Shown one piece after another: positions 20,272-29,065 of a stretch of 64,000 nt of DNA. Within the stretch, counting starts at the first letter, position 1. Each line of letters starts with the position of its first letter. Both the position numbers and the translations under genes were made by a program. A model generated the notes under the pieces. That model was not told the origin of the DNA. It ran no database searches and saw nothing but the letters and a program-made list of their open reading frames with translations. This DNA comes from Bordetella sp. BOR01 (lineage in GTDB: Bacteria; Pseudomonadota; Gammaproteobacteria; Burkholderiales; Burkholderiaceae_B), in NCBI RefSeq assembly GCF_019218885.1, contig NZ_JAHUWT010000004.1, positions 733,647 through 797,646 of the forward strand, in the 5' to 3' direction.

Positions 20272-20327
20272 CCAGGTGTCCACGGGTGCCAGGCACCTGT
20301 GGAGCCTGGCACCCGGGCGACACCTGG
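20272..20327. terminator. Two-way terminator between the porin and the DUF1445 operon
   Basis: A nested inverted repeat: outer arms CCAGGTGTC (20272-20280) and GACACCTGG (20319-20327), inner arms CGGGTGCCAGGC (20283-20294) and GCCTGGCACCCG (20304-20315) with a 9-base loop. It fills the 73 bp between two converging genes, so it can stop transcripts from both sides. The core GTGCCAGGC resembles the stem of the terminator at 838-872, suggesting a recurrent terminator sequence. Confidence 0.8.
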
Positions 20328-20335
20328 ACACCCTT

Positions 20336-21130
20336 CTACAGCACCGCCATCCGGCTGTTCAGCAGATCGGTCACCAGCATGTGGCCGGGCGCGTGGGTGA
20401 TACAGAACGCGGGGCGAACCGCGGCCACCACCGATTGCGGCGTGACGCCGCAAGCCCAGAATACCGGGATCTCGCCCGGCCGGATCTCCACCGCATCGCC
20501 ATAATCGGGCCGATCGATGTCGGCAATGCCGATCTGGGCCGGATCGCCCAAATGCACCGGCGCGCCATGCACCGACGGAAAACGCGACGTTACCTGGATG
20601 GCACGGATCGCATCGGCGGCCTTCAGCGGCCGCATCGACACGACCAGTGGCCCCTGGAACGGGCCGGCCGGCTCGGTCGGGATCGAAGTGCGGTACATGG
20701 GCACATTGCAGCCCTGCTCGATGTGGCGTACCGGTAAACCGTTGTCCAGCATCGCTTCCTCGAACGAAAACGAGCAGCCGATCAGGAAAGCCACCAGATC
20801 GTCGCGCCACAGGTCGCGCACGTCGGTGGGTTCGTCCGTCAATTGGCCATTGCGCCAGACGCGGTAGCGGGGAATATCGCTGCGCACGTCGATGTCATGG
20901 CCCAGGCTGGGCAAAGACGGATCACCCGGTTCGGATACCGCCAGCAATGGGCATGGCTTGGGATTGCGCTGGCAAAAGCGCAGGAAGTCGTCCGCCACGT
21001 CGGCCGGCAGAATCACCAGGTTGGCCTGCACGTGCCCAGGCGCCACGCTGGCCGTGGGACCGGTCAGCGTGCCGGCGCGCGCATCGAGACGCGCACGACG
21101 GGCCGGGCCGGGTTGAGAAGAATGTGTCAT
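20336..21130 (-). CDS. DUF1445 protein, putative hydro-lyase / D-glutamate cyclase family
   Basis: Cytoplasmic enzyme of 264 residues, full length for DUF1445. Conserved blocks are all present: [15 protein letters not shown] near 114, [10 protein letters not shown] near 142, [13 protein letters not shown] near 164, [10 protein letters not shown] near 190, [20 protein letters not shown] near 208 and [13 protein letters not shown] near the end. The mammalian relative converts D-glutamate to 5-oxo-D-proline; bacterial members are only listed as hydro-lyases. It is the last gene of a TRAP-DUF2848-amidase operon. A lactam or amide catabolic step is plausible. Confidence 0.85.
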   Translation of the reverse strand: MTHSSQPGPARRARLDARAGTLTGPTASVAPGHVQANLVILPADVADDFLRFCQRNPKPCPLLAVSEPGDPSLPSLGHDIDVRSDIPRYRVWRNGQLTDEPTDVRDLWRDDLVAFLIGCSFSFEEAMLDNGLPVRHIEQGCNVPMYRTSIPTEPAGPFQGPLVVSMRPLKAADAIRAIQVTSRFPSVHGAPVHLGDPAQIGIADIDRPDYGDAVEIRPGEIPVFWACGVTPQSVVAAVRPAFCITHAPGHMLVTDLLNSRMAVL

Positions 21131-21193
21131 GTCGCTATCGCTATTCCAGCGGCGCGGCCTCAGGCAGGGGCCGCGCCGGCCAAGAGAACCAGG

Positions 21194-22540
21194 TCAGGAC
21201 TGCAGCAAGTCTTCGACGGCCATGCCGATCGACAGGATACGGCGGTCGGCGCCATTGGCGCCGGCAAGCATCAGGCCGGCGGGCGCCGTGCCGGCCTGGT
21301 GGCATGGCACGGAAACAGCGCAGCCGTCCAGGAAATTGATCAGTGTGGGGTTGCGCAGGATCAGCCCGTTGGCCGCGTAGTAGGCATCGTCGCTGGCACT
21401 GACTTCGGCCACCGTGGGCGCCGCCACCGGCACCGTGGGCAGCAGCAGCGCGTCGTACCCGGCCATGCGGTGTTCCACCGCCGCCACCCAGGCTTCGCGC
21501 GCATCGAGCAGGTCCAGGTAGTCGGCCGCCGACATGTCGGCCCCACGGCGGATGCGCGAGACCACGCGCGGATCGTAGCGGTCAGCGGCGCGCGCGATCA
21601 GGTCGCGATGCCAGGCCCAGGCTTCCGGCGCGGTGAAGCCGCCCTTGACATTGATGGCGGCCAGTTGCGCGAACTCGGGGACTTCGATTTCCTCGATGCG
21701 CGCGCCGGCGTCCGACAGGCGCGACAGCGCGGCGGCGAACGACTGCGACACGTGCCTGTCCATGCCATCCAGTGCCAGCGTGGCGGGCACGGCCAAGCGC
21801 AGGCCGTCCAGCCTGGCCGGCTGCCATTCCGTCAGTTCGTCGCCCGCCAGGATGGCGTCCAGCGTGGCGCAGCAGCGCACCGTGGGTGCCAGCGGGCCGA
21901 TCGAGTCCAGGCTGGCCGACAGCGGCAATACACCCGCCATCGACACGCGCCAGGCGCTGGGCTTGAAGCCGGCCAGGCCGCACAGCGCCGCCGGGATGCG
22001 CACCGAGCCGCCGGTATCCGAACCAATGGCGCCCAGGGCCATGCCGTCGGTCACCGACACCGCCGCGCCTGATGACGAACCGCCGGGAATGCGGCCGCTG
22101 GCGCGATCCCAGGGGTTCAGCGGCGTGCCGTAGTGCGGGTTGATGCCCAGGCCGGAATACGCGAATTCCACCATGTTGGTGCGGCCGATGATGACGGCGC
22201 CGGCGGCCAGCAGGCGCTGCACCACCACGGCATGTTGCTCGGCCGGGGATTCGCCTTGGCGCGCCACCGAGCCCGCCAGCGTGGTTTCGCCCGCCACGTC
22301 GAACAGGTCTTTGATGGAAATCGGCAGGCCGTCGATGGGCGAGCGCACCAGGCCGGCCGTGCGCAGGGTGTCGGACGCCAGCGCAGCGGCGCGGGCCTGC
22401 TCGGCATACAAGCGCGTGAACACGCGCGTGCCCTCGCCCGCCGGATCCTTGGCACGGGCCAGCGCGGCCTCGATCAATTCAACGGAGCTGGTGCGGCCCT
22501 GCTGCAAGGCGGCGGCGGTGTCGTTCAAGGTGGCAAGCAT
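21194..22540 (-). CDS. Amidase-signature hydrolase
   Basis: Amidase of 448 residues with the complete Ser-cisSer-Lys triad: Lys77 in SIKDLFD, the cis-Ser in GGSSSGAAVS (153-162) and the nucleophile Ser179 in GSDTGGSVRIP. It hydrolyses a carbon-nitrogen amide bond in the cytoplasm. GatA is excluded by length and by the lack of gatB/gatC. It lies 62 bp after the DUF2848 gene and 63 bp before DUF1445 in the same operon, so it should act on the compound brought in by the TRAP carrier. Substrate unknown. Confidence 0.9.
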   Translation of the reverse strand: MLATLNDTAAALQQGRTSSVELIEAALARAKDPAGEGTRVFTRLYAEQARAAALASDTLRTAGLVRSPIDGLPISIKDLFDVAGETTLAGSVARQGESPAEQHAVVVQRLLAAGAVIIGRTNMVEFAYSGLGINPHYGTPLNPWDRASGRIPGGSSSGAAVSVTDGMALGAIGSDTGGSVRIPAALCGLAGFKPSAWRVSMAGVLPLSASLDSIGPLAPTVRCCATLDAILAGDELTEWQPARLDGLRLAVPATLALDGMDRHVSQSFAAALSRLSDAGARIEEIEVPEFAQLAAINVKGGFTAPEAWAWHRDLIARAADRYDPRVVSRIRRGADMSAADYLDLLDAREAWVAAVEHRMAGYDALLLPTVPVAAPTVAEVSASDDAYYAANGLILRNPTLINFLDGCAVSVPCHQAGTAPAGLMLAGANGADRRILSIGMAVEDLLQS

Positions 22541-22602
22541 AAGATCCTCGTGCCGCGGCGGCGGCGTGCAAGTCAGGGATGCAGGTCGTGGCGTGACGGG
22601 CC

Positions 22603-23286
22603 TCAGGCCACTTCAGGCAAGACCTCGACATCATAGCGGTGCCGCAGCACACGCTGGCGCCGCGGGTCGGACAGCTCCATGATGAAGGTGGCGGACGGCC
22701 GGATGCCGCCGATAGCCGCCACCGTGCCGCAGGTCATGCCCGTGCCCTCAGGCAGCGGCGTGCCCTGGGTGTAGCCGGCGATCAGTTCGGCGGGCGTGCG
22801 CAGCGAAGCCAGCGTGCCCTCTTGGTACAACACCCGGGCACCGTTCTCGACGATATAGGCGCGCACTTCCAGTTCGTCCCAGTAATCGGACACCTCGGCC
22901 AGTCGCCAGGCGGTCGTGCCCAAGGGCTTGGCGCAAACCTGCTTGGACAACGCCACGCTGTGCGATTCCAGCTTGCGGTCGGTATGGTCGGACGCGATGC
23001 TGACGTACAGTTCACCGGCCGACGCGAACACGAAGGTCTCGACCTCACCCGACGAGGCGTCGCCCACGGCCTGGATGCGGCCGGCCTGGGTGAGCTGGTT
23101 GTCGGCAATGCGGTAGTACAGCGGCACGCTGCTGGGGCGCGGCACGCCGATGGCGGCCAGCTCTTCGATGTGGTGCTCGATGGCGGCGCGGTCGCGGCCG
23201 GCCCAGCCGGCCACCACCAGATTGCGGATATCGGCTTCGATGGTGCGCGCGGCGCCATCCGACTCGACTTGGAATACAGCTTTCAT
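22603..23286 (-). CDS. DUF2848 protein
   Basis: Protein of 227 residues that fits DUF2848, a family distantly related to fumarylacetoacetate hydrolase folds. The conserved core is SIASDHTDRKLESHSVALSKQVCAKP (cited as SDHTDRKLES and KQVCAKP), with GTGMTCGTVAAIG near 180 as the second conserved block. Acidic and histidine residues in SDHTDRKLE could bind a metal. It has no signal peptide. It sits between dctM (43 bp) and the amidase, which suggests a ring-opening or isomerising step on the imported solute. The function is not established for the family. Confidence 0.75.
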   Translation of the reverse strand: MKAVFQVESDGAARTIEADIRNLVVAGWAGRDRAAIEHHIEELAAIGVPRPSSVPLYYRIADNQLTQAGRIQAVGDASSGEVETFVFASAGELYVSIASDHTDRKLESHSVALSKQVCAKPLGTTAWRLAEVSDYWDELEVRAYIVENGARVLYQEGTLASLRTPAELIAGYTQGTPLPEGTGMTCGTVAAIGGIRPSATFIMELSDPRRQRVLRHRYDVEVLPEVA

Positions 23287-23329
23287 GATGATTCCTGCTT
23301 GAGACTCGATAAGAAAGACGGCCCGTGCG

Positions 23330-24613
23330 TCAACCGAACACGCGCGGCAGCCACAAGGCCAGGTCGGGAAACACCGCCAGCAGCGCCAGCATCACGAACA
23401 TGGCCAGCACGAACGGCAGGCTGCCCCTGATGACGGCTGCCATGCTGCCGCTCTTGCGCAGGCTCTGCACCACGAACAGGTTCAGGCCCACCGGCGGCGT
23501 GATCAGCGCGGCCTCGACCAGCACGATGATGACGATGCCCAGCCAGATCGGGTCGTAGCCCAGCGCGATCATGATGGGCGCCACGATGGGAATCGTGGTG
23601 ATCATCATCGACAGCGTTTCCATGAAGCAGCCCAGCACCAGGTAGAACAGGATCACGATCAGCAGCATCCAGCCCGGCGACAGGCCCAGGCCGGTAATCG
23701 ACTGGGTCAGTGCATCGGTCAGGCCGGTGGCCGCCATGACAAAGTTCAGGAAGCTGGCCGCGACCACGATCAGCATGATCATGGCGGTGGAACGCATGGT
23801 GCCTTCGATGGCTTCGCGCAGCATGGTCCAGGTCAGCCGGCCAAAGCAGGCGGCCAGGATCAACGCGCCCAGCACGCCCAGCGCTGCCGCCTCGGTGGGC
23901 GTGGCCAGCCCGGCGTAGATCGAGCCCACCACCAGGAAGAAGATGCCCAGCGGCGGCGCCAGGTGCACCAGGCTGGTCAGGCGCTGCGCCAGGGTGGCGC
24001 GGATCTTGTGTCCGCCCCACTGGGGCTTGATCCAGCAGGCCAGCACTACCGTCAGCATGAACAGCCCCGCCAACCCGAATCCGGGCAGAATGCCAGCCAG
24101 GTACAACTTGGGCACCGACGAGTTGGTCAGCACGCCATAGATAACCAGATTGATCGACGGCGGGATCAGGATGCCGAGCGTACCGCCGGCGGCCAGGCTG
24201 CCCAGGAACAGCGATTCGTTGTAGCCGTATTTCTTGATCTGCGGAATGGCCACGGTGCCGACCGTGGCCGCCGTGGCCACGCTGGAACCGGACGTGGCCG
24301 AGAACAGCGTCGAGGCGCCGATGTTGGCGTGCATCAGCCCGCCCGGCAGCCACGACAGCCACAGGCTCATGGCGCTGTACATGCGTTCGGCAAAGCCCGA
24401 GCGCAGCAGCACTTCGCCCAGCATGATGAACAGCGGAATCGCCACCAGCAGGAATTCATTGTTCGAACTCCACGAGATTTCGCCGATGGCGCGCGTGAGC
24501 GGCAGCATGGAATACAGCGGATCCAGGATCAGGCCCAGCACGCCCAGGGCAGCGCCCACCGGAATGGAGATGCCGATCAGCACCAGCAGCAGGATCAGGG
24601 CGGTGGCAATCAT
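23330..24613 (-). CDS. TRAP transporter large permease (DctM type), second system
   Basis: Polytopic carrier of 427 residues. Motifs match the family: SATSGSSVATAATVGTVAIP near 107, LGILIPPSINLVIYGVLT near 148, GLATPTEAAALGVLGALI near 232 and EAALITPPVGLNLFVVQSL near 374. The start overlaps the dctQ stop codon by 4 nt. It is clearly a different lineage from the first DctM in the window (IKKYGYNESLFLG instead of LKRRGYPEDKVLG), so the two TRAP systems are not a recent duplication. Confidence 0.93.
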   Translation of the reverse strand: MIATALILLLVLIGISIPVGAALGVLGLILDPLYSMLPLTRAIGEISWSSNNEFLLVAIPLFIMLGEVLLRSGFAERMYSAMSLWLSWLPGGLMHANIGASTLFSATSGSSVATAATVGTVAIPQIKKYGYNESLFLGSLAAGGTLGILIPPSINLVIYGVLTNSSVPKLYLAGILPGFGLAGLFMLTVVLACWIKPQWGGHKIRATLAQRLTSLVHLAPPLGIFFLVVGSIYAGLATPTEAAALGVLGALILAACFGRLTWTMLREAIEGTMRSTAMIMLIVVAASFLNFVMAATGLTDALTQSITGLGLSPGWMLLIVILFYLVLGCFMETLSMMITTIPIVAPIMIALGYDPIWLGIVIIVLVEAALITPPVGLNLFVVQSLRKSGSMAAVIRGSLPFVLAMFVMLALLAVFPDLALWLPRVFG

Positions 24614-25230
24614 GCGGCGTCTCCTTTCACCATGCGTACGCCGGCAGCGGCTTCCTCATCGGCCTCTTCCTGGGTCGAGCGCACGCCGCAAATAGCCTTG
24701 ACCAGTTCCAGGTCGCCGGTGGCCAGCGCCAGCGAGGCGCGCACCAGCATCAGGGCCACGGTGATGCACATCCACAGCAGGCCCAGCATCCAGAGACCCT
24801 GGGGGATCCACAACGGCGTGGCCAGCGGCGTATTGGCCGCCGAGTCGCGTACCCACGAGGTTTGCGCCATCTCCATGGCGAAGTAAGTCAGGTAGACCAT
24901 GAAAACGCCCAGCGCGACCAGCGACAGCCAGTCCAGCAGGGCCGACACGCGCACCGGCATGTATTGGTACAGCACATCCACACGCACGTTGGCGCGCTGC
25001 AGGGTGGCGAAAGCCAGGGCCCATGACGTGCTGATGGCGAAGGCGTAGCTCGACAGCTCATCGGCCCCGCCCGTGTTGAAGCCGAAGAACTTGCGTGCCA
25101 GCACGTCAAACGAGATCAGCAGCACGCTGGCCAGGGTAAGCGTGCCTCCCACCCAGACGGCCACGCGCGAGAAAGTCTCTGCACGGCGCAACAGCGCGCC
25201 GAGCATCCGGAAACGTTCAGGTTGGATCAT
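24610..25230 (-). CDS. TRAP transporter small membrane subunit (DctQ type), second system
   Basis: Inner-membrane subunit of 206 residues, longer than the usual 160-180. Four helices are visible (about 23-45, 60-80, 97-115 and 142-165). The QRANVRVDVLYQYMP loop is the DctQ signature. The C-terminal 40 residues form a hydrophilic, acid-rich tail (TQEEADEEAAAG) absent from the first DctQ. The ATG at 25230 follows a GGAGG site. It overlaps dctM by 4 nt. Confidence 0.9.
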   Translation of the reverse strand: MIQPERFRMLGALLRRAETFSRVAVWVGGTLTLASVLLISFDVLARKFFGFNTGGADELSSYAFAISTSWALAFATLQRANVRVDVLYQYMPVRVSALLDWLSLVALGVFMVYLTYFAMEMAQTSWVRDSAANTPLATPLWIPQGLWMLGLLWMCITVALMLVRASLALATGDLELVKAICGVRSTQEEADEEAAAGVRMVKGDAA

Positions 25231-25247
25231 GCTTGCTTGCCTCCGCA

Positions 25248-25317
25248 GCCGCACGCGGCGCGCACTGGGGGCCAGGCCCCGGCACGGCGCGCGGCGAACT
25301 GCCGTATGGTGTGCGGC
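25248..25317 (-). other. Branched GC-rich stem-loop between dctP and dctQ
   Basis: Outer arms GCCGCAC (25248-25254) and GTGCGGC (25311-25317) enclose an inner near-palindrome GGGGCCTGGCCCC (minus strand) and short GCGCGC arms. There is no T-run. As at 2307-2335 it lies straight behind a binding-protein gene, so it probably protects the 3' end of the dctP message and lowers expression of the membrane genes. Confidence 0.5.
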
Positions 25318-25320
25318 CGT

Positions 25321-26361
25321 TTACTTCTGCGCGACCAGGCCCAGCTCTTTGCCAATGGTCGCGTTGAAGTCCTTGACGCATTGCGCCGAGCAGCGCGCCG
25401 CCCATTTCGGCAGCACGGAATCGTTGAGCACTTTCTTCAGAAGCTGGCGGTCGGCGTCGGTGGGCTGCACCAGCACCATCTTGCCCTTGACCGGGTACGG
25501 GCAGGCCGCCGCGCCGGTGTTGCAGTCATAGCCTTCCTGGGTCTGGCGCGCTGCCGCGTCCCAGATGTCGTCGACCAGCTTGTCGATATTGGCCTGCAAG
25601 AACGTGCGCACCTTGGGATCGAGCTTGTCCCAGGCTTTCTGGTTGACCGCGTGGATCTGCTGGTTCCAGTTGATGGGCAAGGCATACAGGTGGGTGGACA
25701 CTTCATACCACTTGGCCGAATAGCCCGACAGCGACCCCGTGATGGCGCAATCCACCACCTTGTTCTGCAGCGCCGGCACGACTTCGCCGAACGCCATGGT
25801 GACGCTGGACCCACCCAGCGCCTCGACGAATTCGGCAGTGGTGCGGCTGCTGGTACGCACCTTCTTGCCCTTGACGTCGGCCAGGCTCTTGATTTCGGCA
25901 TTGCAGAACAGCACCTGGGCCGGATAGGTGGAAATACCCAGCAGCTTGACGTTGGCGCCTTCGCCATACACCTTGGCGTAGATGGGTTCGAACGCGCGGG
26001 TGACTGCGCGTGCCGTCTTCACATCCGGAGCCAGGCCGGCCAGGTCGATGGCTTCGTTGATGGGGTTGTCGCTGGCAAAGTACGACAGCGTGGCCGTGCC
26101 GAATTCGATCACGCCCTGCGACATCAGGCGCAGCAGCTCGGGCCCCTTCAAGCCCATTTCATTGAAGCCCTTGATGTCGGCGGTGACCTGCCCCTTGGAC
26201 AGCTCGGGCACGGTCTTGGTCCAGAACGGTTTTTCGTAATCGTTGTAGGCCGTCAGGTTGCTCAGCCCGCCCACCACCTTCAGGTGTGTCTTGGGCAGGT
26301 CTTGCGCGTGGGCGGTGGTGGCCAGCAGCGCAACGGCGGCGACTATCAAGGACTTCTTCAT
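25321..26361 (-). CDS. TRAP transporter solute-binding protein (DctP type), second system
   Basis: Periplasmic receptor of 346 residues. The ATG at 26361 follows GGGAGA and starts a signal peptide of 19-20 residues ending TAHAQ. The mature part begins DLPKTHLKVVGGLSNLTAYND and includes DVKGKKVRTSSRTTAEFVEALGG (quoted in part: KVRTSSRTTAEF), where the Arg is the expected carboxylate anchor, and FGEVVPALQNKVVDCAITGS. The C-terminal region has extra cysteines (CNTGAAACPYP, CSAQC) that could form periplasmic disulfides, unusual for DctP. It is the first gene of the six-gene leftward operon. Confidence 0.92.
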   Translation of the reverse strand: MKKSLIVAAVALLATTAHAQDLPKTHLKVVGGLSNLTAYNDYEKPFWTKTVPELSKGQVTADIKGFNEMGLKGPELLRLMSQGVIEFGTATLSYFASDNPINEAIDLAGLAPDVKTARAVTRAFEPIYAKVYGEGANVKLLGISTYPAQVLFCNAEIKSLADVKGKKVRTSSRTTAEFVEALGGSSVTMAFGEVVPALQNKVVDCAITGSLSGYSAKWYEVSTHLYALPINWNQQIHAVNQKAWDKLDPKVRTFLQANIDKLVDDIWDAAARQTQEGYDCNTGAAACPYPVKGKMVLVQPTDADRQLLKKVLNDSVLPKWAARCSAQCVKDFNATIGKELGLVAQK

Positions 26362-26698
26362 GGATGGTTCTCCCTTGCAGGCGGGGTTCGATCGCGCGCT
26401 GGGCCCCGTTGCCTGGTGGCGCGCTGCAATTCGGCCGGGCCGGCCGCCGCACTGCGCGCCCAACCCCCGTTGCCGCGCATTGCACCGGGCGAGCCAGATC
26501 CTGTCCAATCGTAAGTTCGGATACCGAGGTATAAATAATTTTTAGGGCTCGGCGAGAAGCTGTGGCCAGGCCGCACCGAAGGCAGCAATTGCGCGGGTTT
26601 GCGGGCAGTGCAAGGAAAACTGCCAGGCGCCGTCCGGCATCGCGCCGGATACGGGTTTGCACGGAGGCATCAGGGAAAGTCCTAGGCGGCCTGGTGCG
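26362..26698. promoter_or_regulatory. Promoter region of the second TRAP operon
   Basis: These 337 bp between the dctP start and the end of the next leftward gene hold no credible gene. The promoter of the six-gene operon must be here. An AT-rich patch around 26515-26545 contains the interrupted palindrome ATACC-GA-GGTAT (26521-26532) next to AAATAATTTTTA, a reasonable operator plus -10 region. I see no terminator for the upstream gene at 26699. Confidence 0.4.
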
Positions 26699-27112
26699 TC
26701 AAACCTCGAGCAAGTGTCCTGCCTCTCGTCGCACGGCAACACCGCCCTGCCCGCCGGCAAACGCGGCCAGCAACTCGCGCGCATGGTCGCGCGCCTGCGC
26801 CAGCGTGGGCACCACCATGAACGGCAAGCCGAAGGCGCGCGGATCCGGCACGATGGAAATGAAGCCGGCGCAGCGGCGCCGCAGCCTTGCCATGTTCAGG
26901 GCTTGCCAGGCCACCATGTCGCGGCGGTCGACGGCTGCCATGTCCACATTCAAGTCGCTGGCCACGAGCACGAAAGGCACCGGGCTGTCCGCCAGCAACA
27001 TGTCCATCTCGCGCGCCCAGGTTTGTACGGCCCCCCGCTGCACCGTGGGGCGCCGCGTCATGATCATCGGAAAGTGGGTCAAGTCATGCAAGACGTAGGT
27101 ATCGGGGTTCAT
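26699..27112 (-). CDS. Hypothetical protein, 137 aa, possibly iron-regulated
   Basis: I do not recognise this protein. It is 137 residues, without signal peptide or membrane helix, with alternating strands and helices (PFVLVASDLNVDM, MVAWQALNMARLRRRCAGFISIVPD, PFMVVPTLAQARDHA). The AAGGAG ribosome site 8 bp before the ATG and normal codon usage support a real gene. It diverges from an AraC gene, and a Fur-like site lies between them. The hydrophobic strand, helix, strand order resembles small alpha/beta sensor domains, but no function can be assigned. Confidence 0.65.
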   Translation of the reverse strand: MNPDTYVLHDLTHFPMIMTRRPTVQRGAVQTWAREMDMLLADSPVPFVLVASDLNVDMAAVDRRDMVAWQALNMARLRRRCAGFISIVPDPRAFGLPFMVVPTLAQARDHARELLAAFAGGQGGVAVRREAGHLLEV

Positions 27113-27186
27113 TCAAACACTCCTTTCACATGGGTTGCGCCATGGCACCCCTGTTCGCAGCACGGCTATTGCCGTAGTTCATTCCT

Positions 27187-27205
27187 GAGAATGATATACA
27201 TTTGC
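27187..27205. promoter_or_regulatory. Fur-box-like site between the 137-aa gene and the AraC gene
   Basis: GAGAATGATATACATTTGC matches 14 of 19 positions of the Fur consensus, the same score as the box at 9065. It lies 33 bp upstream of the chosen AraC start and 75 bp upstream of the divergent gene, so it could control either or both. The half-site on the right is imperfect, so this needs a binding test. Confidence 0.5.
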
Positions 27206-27237
27206 ATCAACAAGGACTAACGCGATTGCGTCAACCG

Positions 27238-28035
27238 ATGCTTGAAACCCGCCAACCCATGCTCGCCCAGGCTCCGCCGGCCATAGACCCGGCCCATTTG
27301 CTGACGCCCTTCCATGTCCAGGGACCGCGCCAGAATCGCGGCATTACCGTGCCGCCGCACCGGCATGTCCAGGGCATGTTGCTGATGGTGCGGGAAGGCG
27401 TCAGCGTGGTGCATGGCGACGAAGATGCGCTGGCCATGGCGCCTGGCCGTATCGGCTGGATTCCGCCTGGCGTGCTGCACGAGGCCAACTGGTTCGGCCA
27501 GGCACGCGGGTTGTGCGTGTATGTGCGTGCCGATGCCTGCGACCGCCTGCCCGCGCGATCGACTGTCTGGCCAGCCAGCCCCCTGGTGGAAGCGCTGCTG
27601 CAACGGCTGGCCAGCGTACCGCTGGGTGGCCTGGACCGCGCACACACTGCGGGCATGTTCGAGGTGCTGGTCGCCGAACTGCGCCTGAGCCGGCAAGTAC
27701 GCCTGCCGCTGCCCATGCCGCGCGATCGCCGCCTGCGCGAACTGGCCCTGTCGCTGCTGGACCAGCCCGACGACGCGCGCGGCATCGACGCCTGGGCGCA
27801 GCGGCTGAACATGTCCTCGCGTACGCTGATGCGCCGCTTTCGCGGCGAGACGGGGGTCACGCTGGGACAATGGCGGCAGCAGGCCCGCCTACTGCGCGCC
27901 CTGGAGCTTCTGGCGGCCGGCAAGCCGGTTACTGAAGTGGCGCTGGCCATCGGCTATGAAAGCGTCAGTGCCTTCATCGGCAGCTTCCGGAATACCTATG
28001 GCGTCACTCCCAGCCAATACTTCCCACGCCATTGA
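27238..28035 (+). CDS. AraC-family transcriptional regulator with cupin sensor domain
   Basis: Regulator of about 265 residues. The N-terminal half is a cupin-like arm with GITVPPHRHVQGMLLMVREG and PGRIGWIPPGVLHEANW, where the histidines could bind metal or ligand. The C-terminal half has two helix-turn-helix units (GIDAWAQRLNMSSRTLMRRF and VTEVALAIGYESVSAFIGSF) and ends GVTPSQYF, as usual. The start is uncertain: ATG at 27238 is chosen, with ATG 27259 and TTG 27202 as alternatives, none with a strong ribosome site. Two converging genes end here (LysR stop 17 bp away). Confidence 0.85.
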   Translation: MLETRQPMLAQAPPAIDPAHLLTPFHVQGPRQNRGITVPPHRHVQGMLLMVREGVSVVHGDEDALAMAPGRIGWIPPGVLHEANWFGQARGLCVYVRADACDRLPARSTVWPASPLVEALLQRLASVPLGGLDRAHTAGMFEVLVAELRLSRQVRLPLPMPRDRRLRELALSLLDQPDDARGIDAWAQRLNMSSRTLMRRFRGETGVTLGQWRQQARLLRALELLAAGKPVTEVALAIGYESVSAFIGSFRNTYGVTPSQYFPRH

Positions 28036-28051
28036 AGCGTCTCGGGCGGCG

Positions 28052-28963
28052 TTACACCGCTGGCGACGGCGGTGTCAGCCGCCCTGCCGCCGCCTGTTGG
28101 GCCAACTGCGCGATGACACGCGCCGCATGACTGTCGGGGCCTTGTACCCAAGTGGCGGTAAAGGCCAGGTCGGGCAACGGATCGGCCCGCACATCCAGCA
28201 GCCGCAGTTCGCCGCTGGCCAGTTCCTTGTCCAGGAATACCGGCGCAATCACGCTGGTGCCGATGCAGTCCAGTGTCATCCGCACCACCATCGACAACGA
28301 GGCGCTGCCGTACATGCGTGGTGCCTGCACGCCCGCGCGCGTGAGCATGTCGCGCACCAGCAGATACGGACTGCTGGAAGAGGGATACGTGATGACCGGC
28401 AGTATGCCGATACGCTGCAGCGTCAGTGGCTCTGGGCCGAGGGCCAGCCGTGGGCTGGCCACCCAGGCCAGCGGATAGGCGCACAGCGGCAGGTTCTCGA
28501 AGCGTGCTTCCAGTACCGGCCCCATCAGGAATGCCAGGTCGATCTGGCGCGCGGTCAGGTGGCTGCGCAGCACCGGCGTAGTGTCCACCTCGATCTCGAG
28601 CACCAGCGCGGGATAGGCTGCATGCACATGTTCGACCAGGGCCGGCAACCAGGTCTGCACGATGGTCTCGGCCACACCGATGCGCATGGAGCCACGCATC
28701 ACGTTCTGTTCGCGCGCGGCCTGCAGCATATCGCGGCGCAATTGCAGCATGCGCTCGGCATGCGACAACAGTTCGTGGCCCTTGCCCGTCAGGGTCACGC
28801 CGCGCGCGTCGCGCTCGAACAGGCGTACCCCCAGGTCGCGTTCGAGCGAGGCAATGCGCTGCGATACCGCCGGCTGGGTAGTGTTGAGTTTTTCGGACGC
28901 AGCCCGAAAACTGCCCAGGGTCGATACCCAGAAAAAAGTCTCGATGTTTCGTAGATCGATCAT
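28052..28963 (-). CDS. LysR-family transcriptional regulator
   Basis: DNA-binding regulator of 303 residues. The N-terminal winged helix is complete (IETFFWVSTLGSFRAASEKL, then TTQPAVSQRIASLERDLG), followed by a linker helix and a two-lobe effector domain starting near residue 92 (GSMRIGVAETIVQTWLP). It diverges from an EamA exporter with 102 bp between the starts, the classical arrangement for a LysR controlling its neighbour. An upstream in-frame ATG at 28972 would add three residues. Confidence 0.92.
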   Translation of the reverse strand: MIDLRNIETFFWVSTLGSFRAASEKLNTTQPAVSQRIASLERDLGVRLFERDARGVTLTGKGHELLSHAERMLQLRRDMLQAAREQNVMRGSMRIGVAETIVQTWLPALVEHVHAAYPALVLEIEVDTTPVLRSHLTARQIDLAFLMGPVLEARFENLPLCAYPLAWVASPRLALGPEPLTLQRIGILPVITYPSSSSPYLLVRDMLTRAGVQAPRMYGSASLSMVVRMTLDCIGTSVIAPVFLDKELASGELRLLDVRADPLPDLAFTATWVQGPDSHAARVIAQLAQQAAAGRLTPPSPAV

Positions 28964-29065
28964 GGCCCGCATCCATGTAGCGAGGATGAGCGTATCATGT
29001 GCCGGTTTCGCCGAGCCGGCCCCGCGCCGGCTCGCGCATGTCGCCTGCCAGATAAGGAGACCCGC

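Noticed and set aside
16370..26361. Recent duplication giving the two TRAP systems
   Set aside because: The DctM, DctQ and DctP proteins of the two systems differ in motifs, lengths and cysteine content, so they are separate lineages placed head-on rather than copies.
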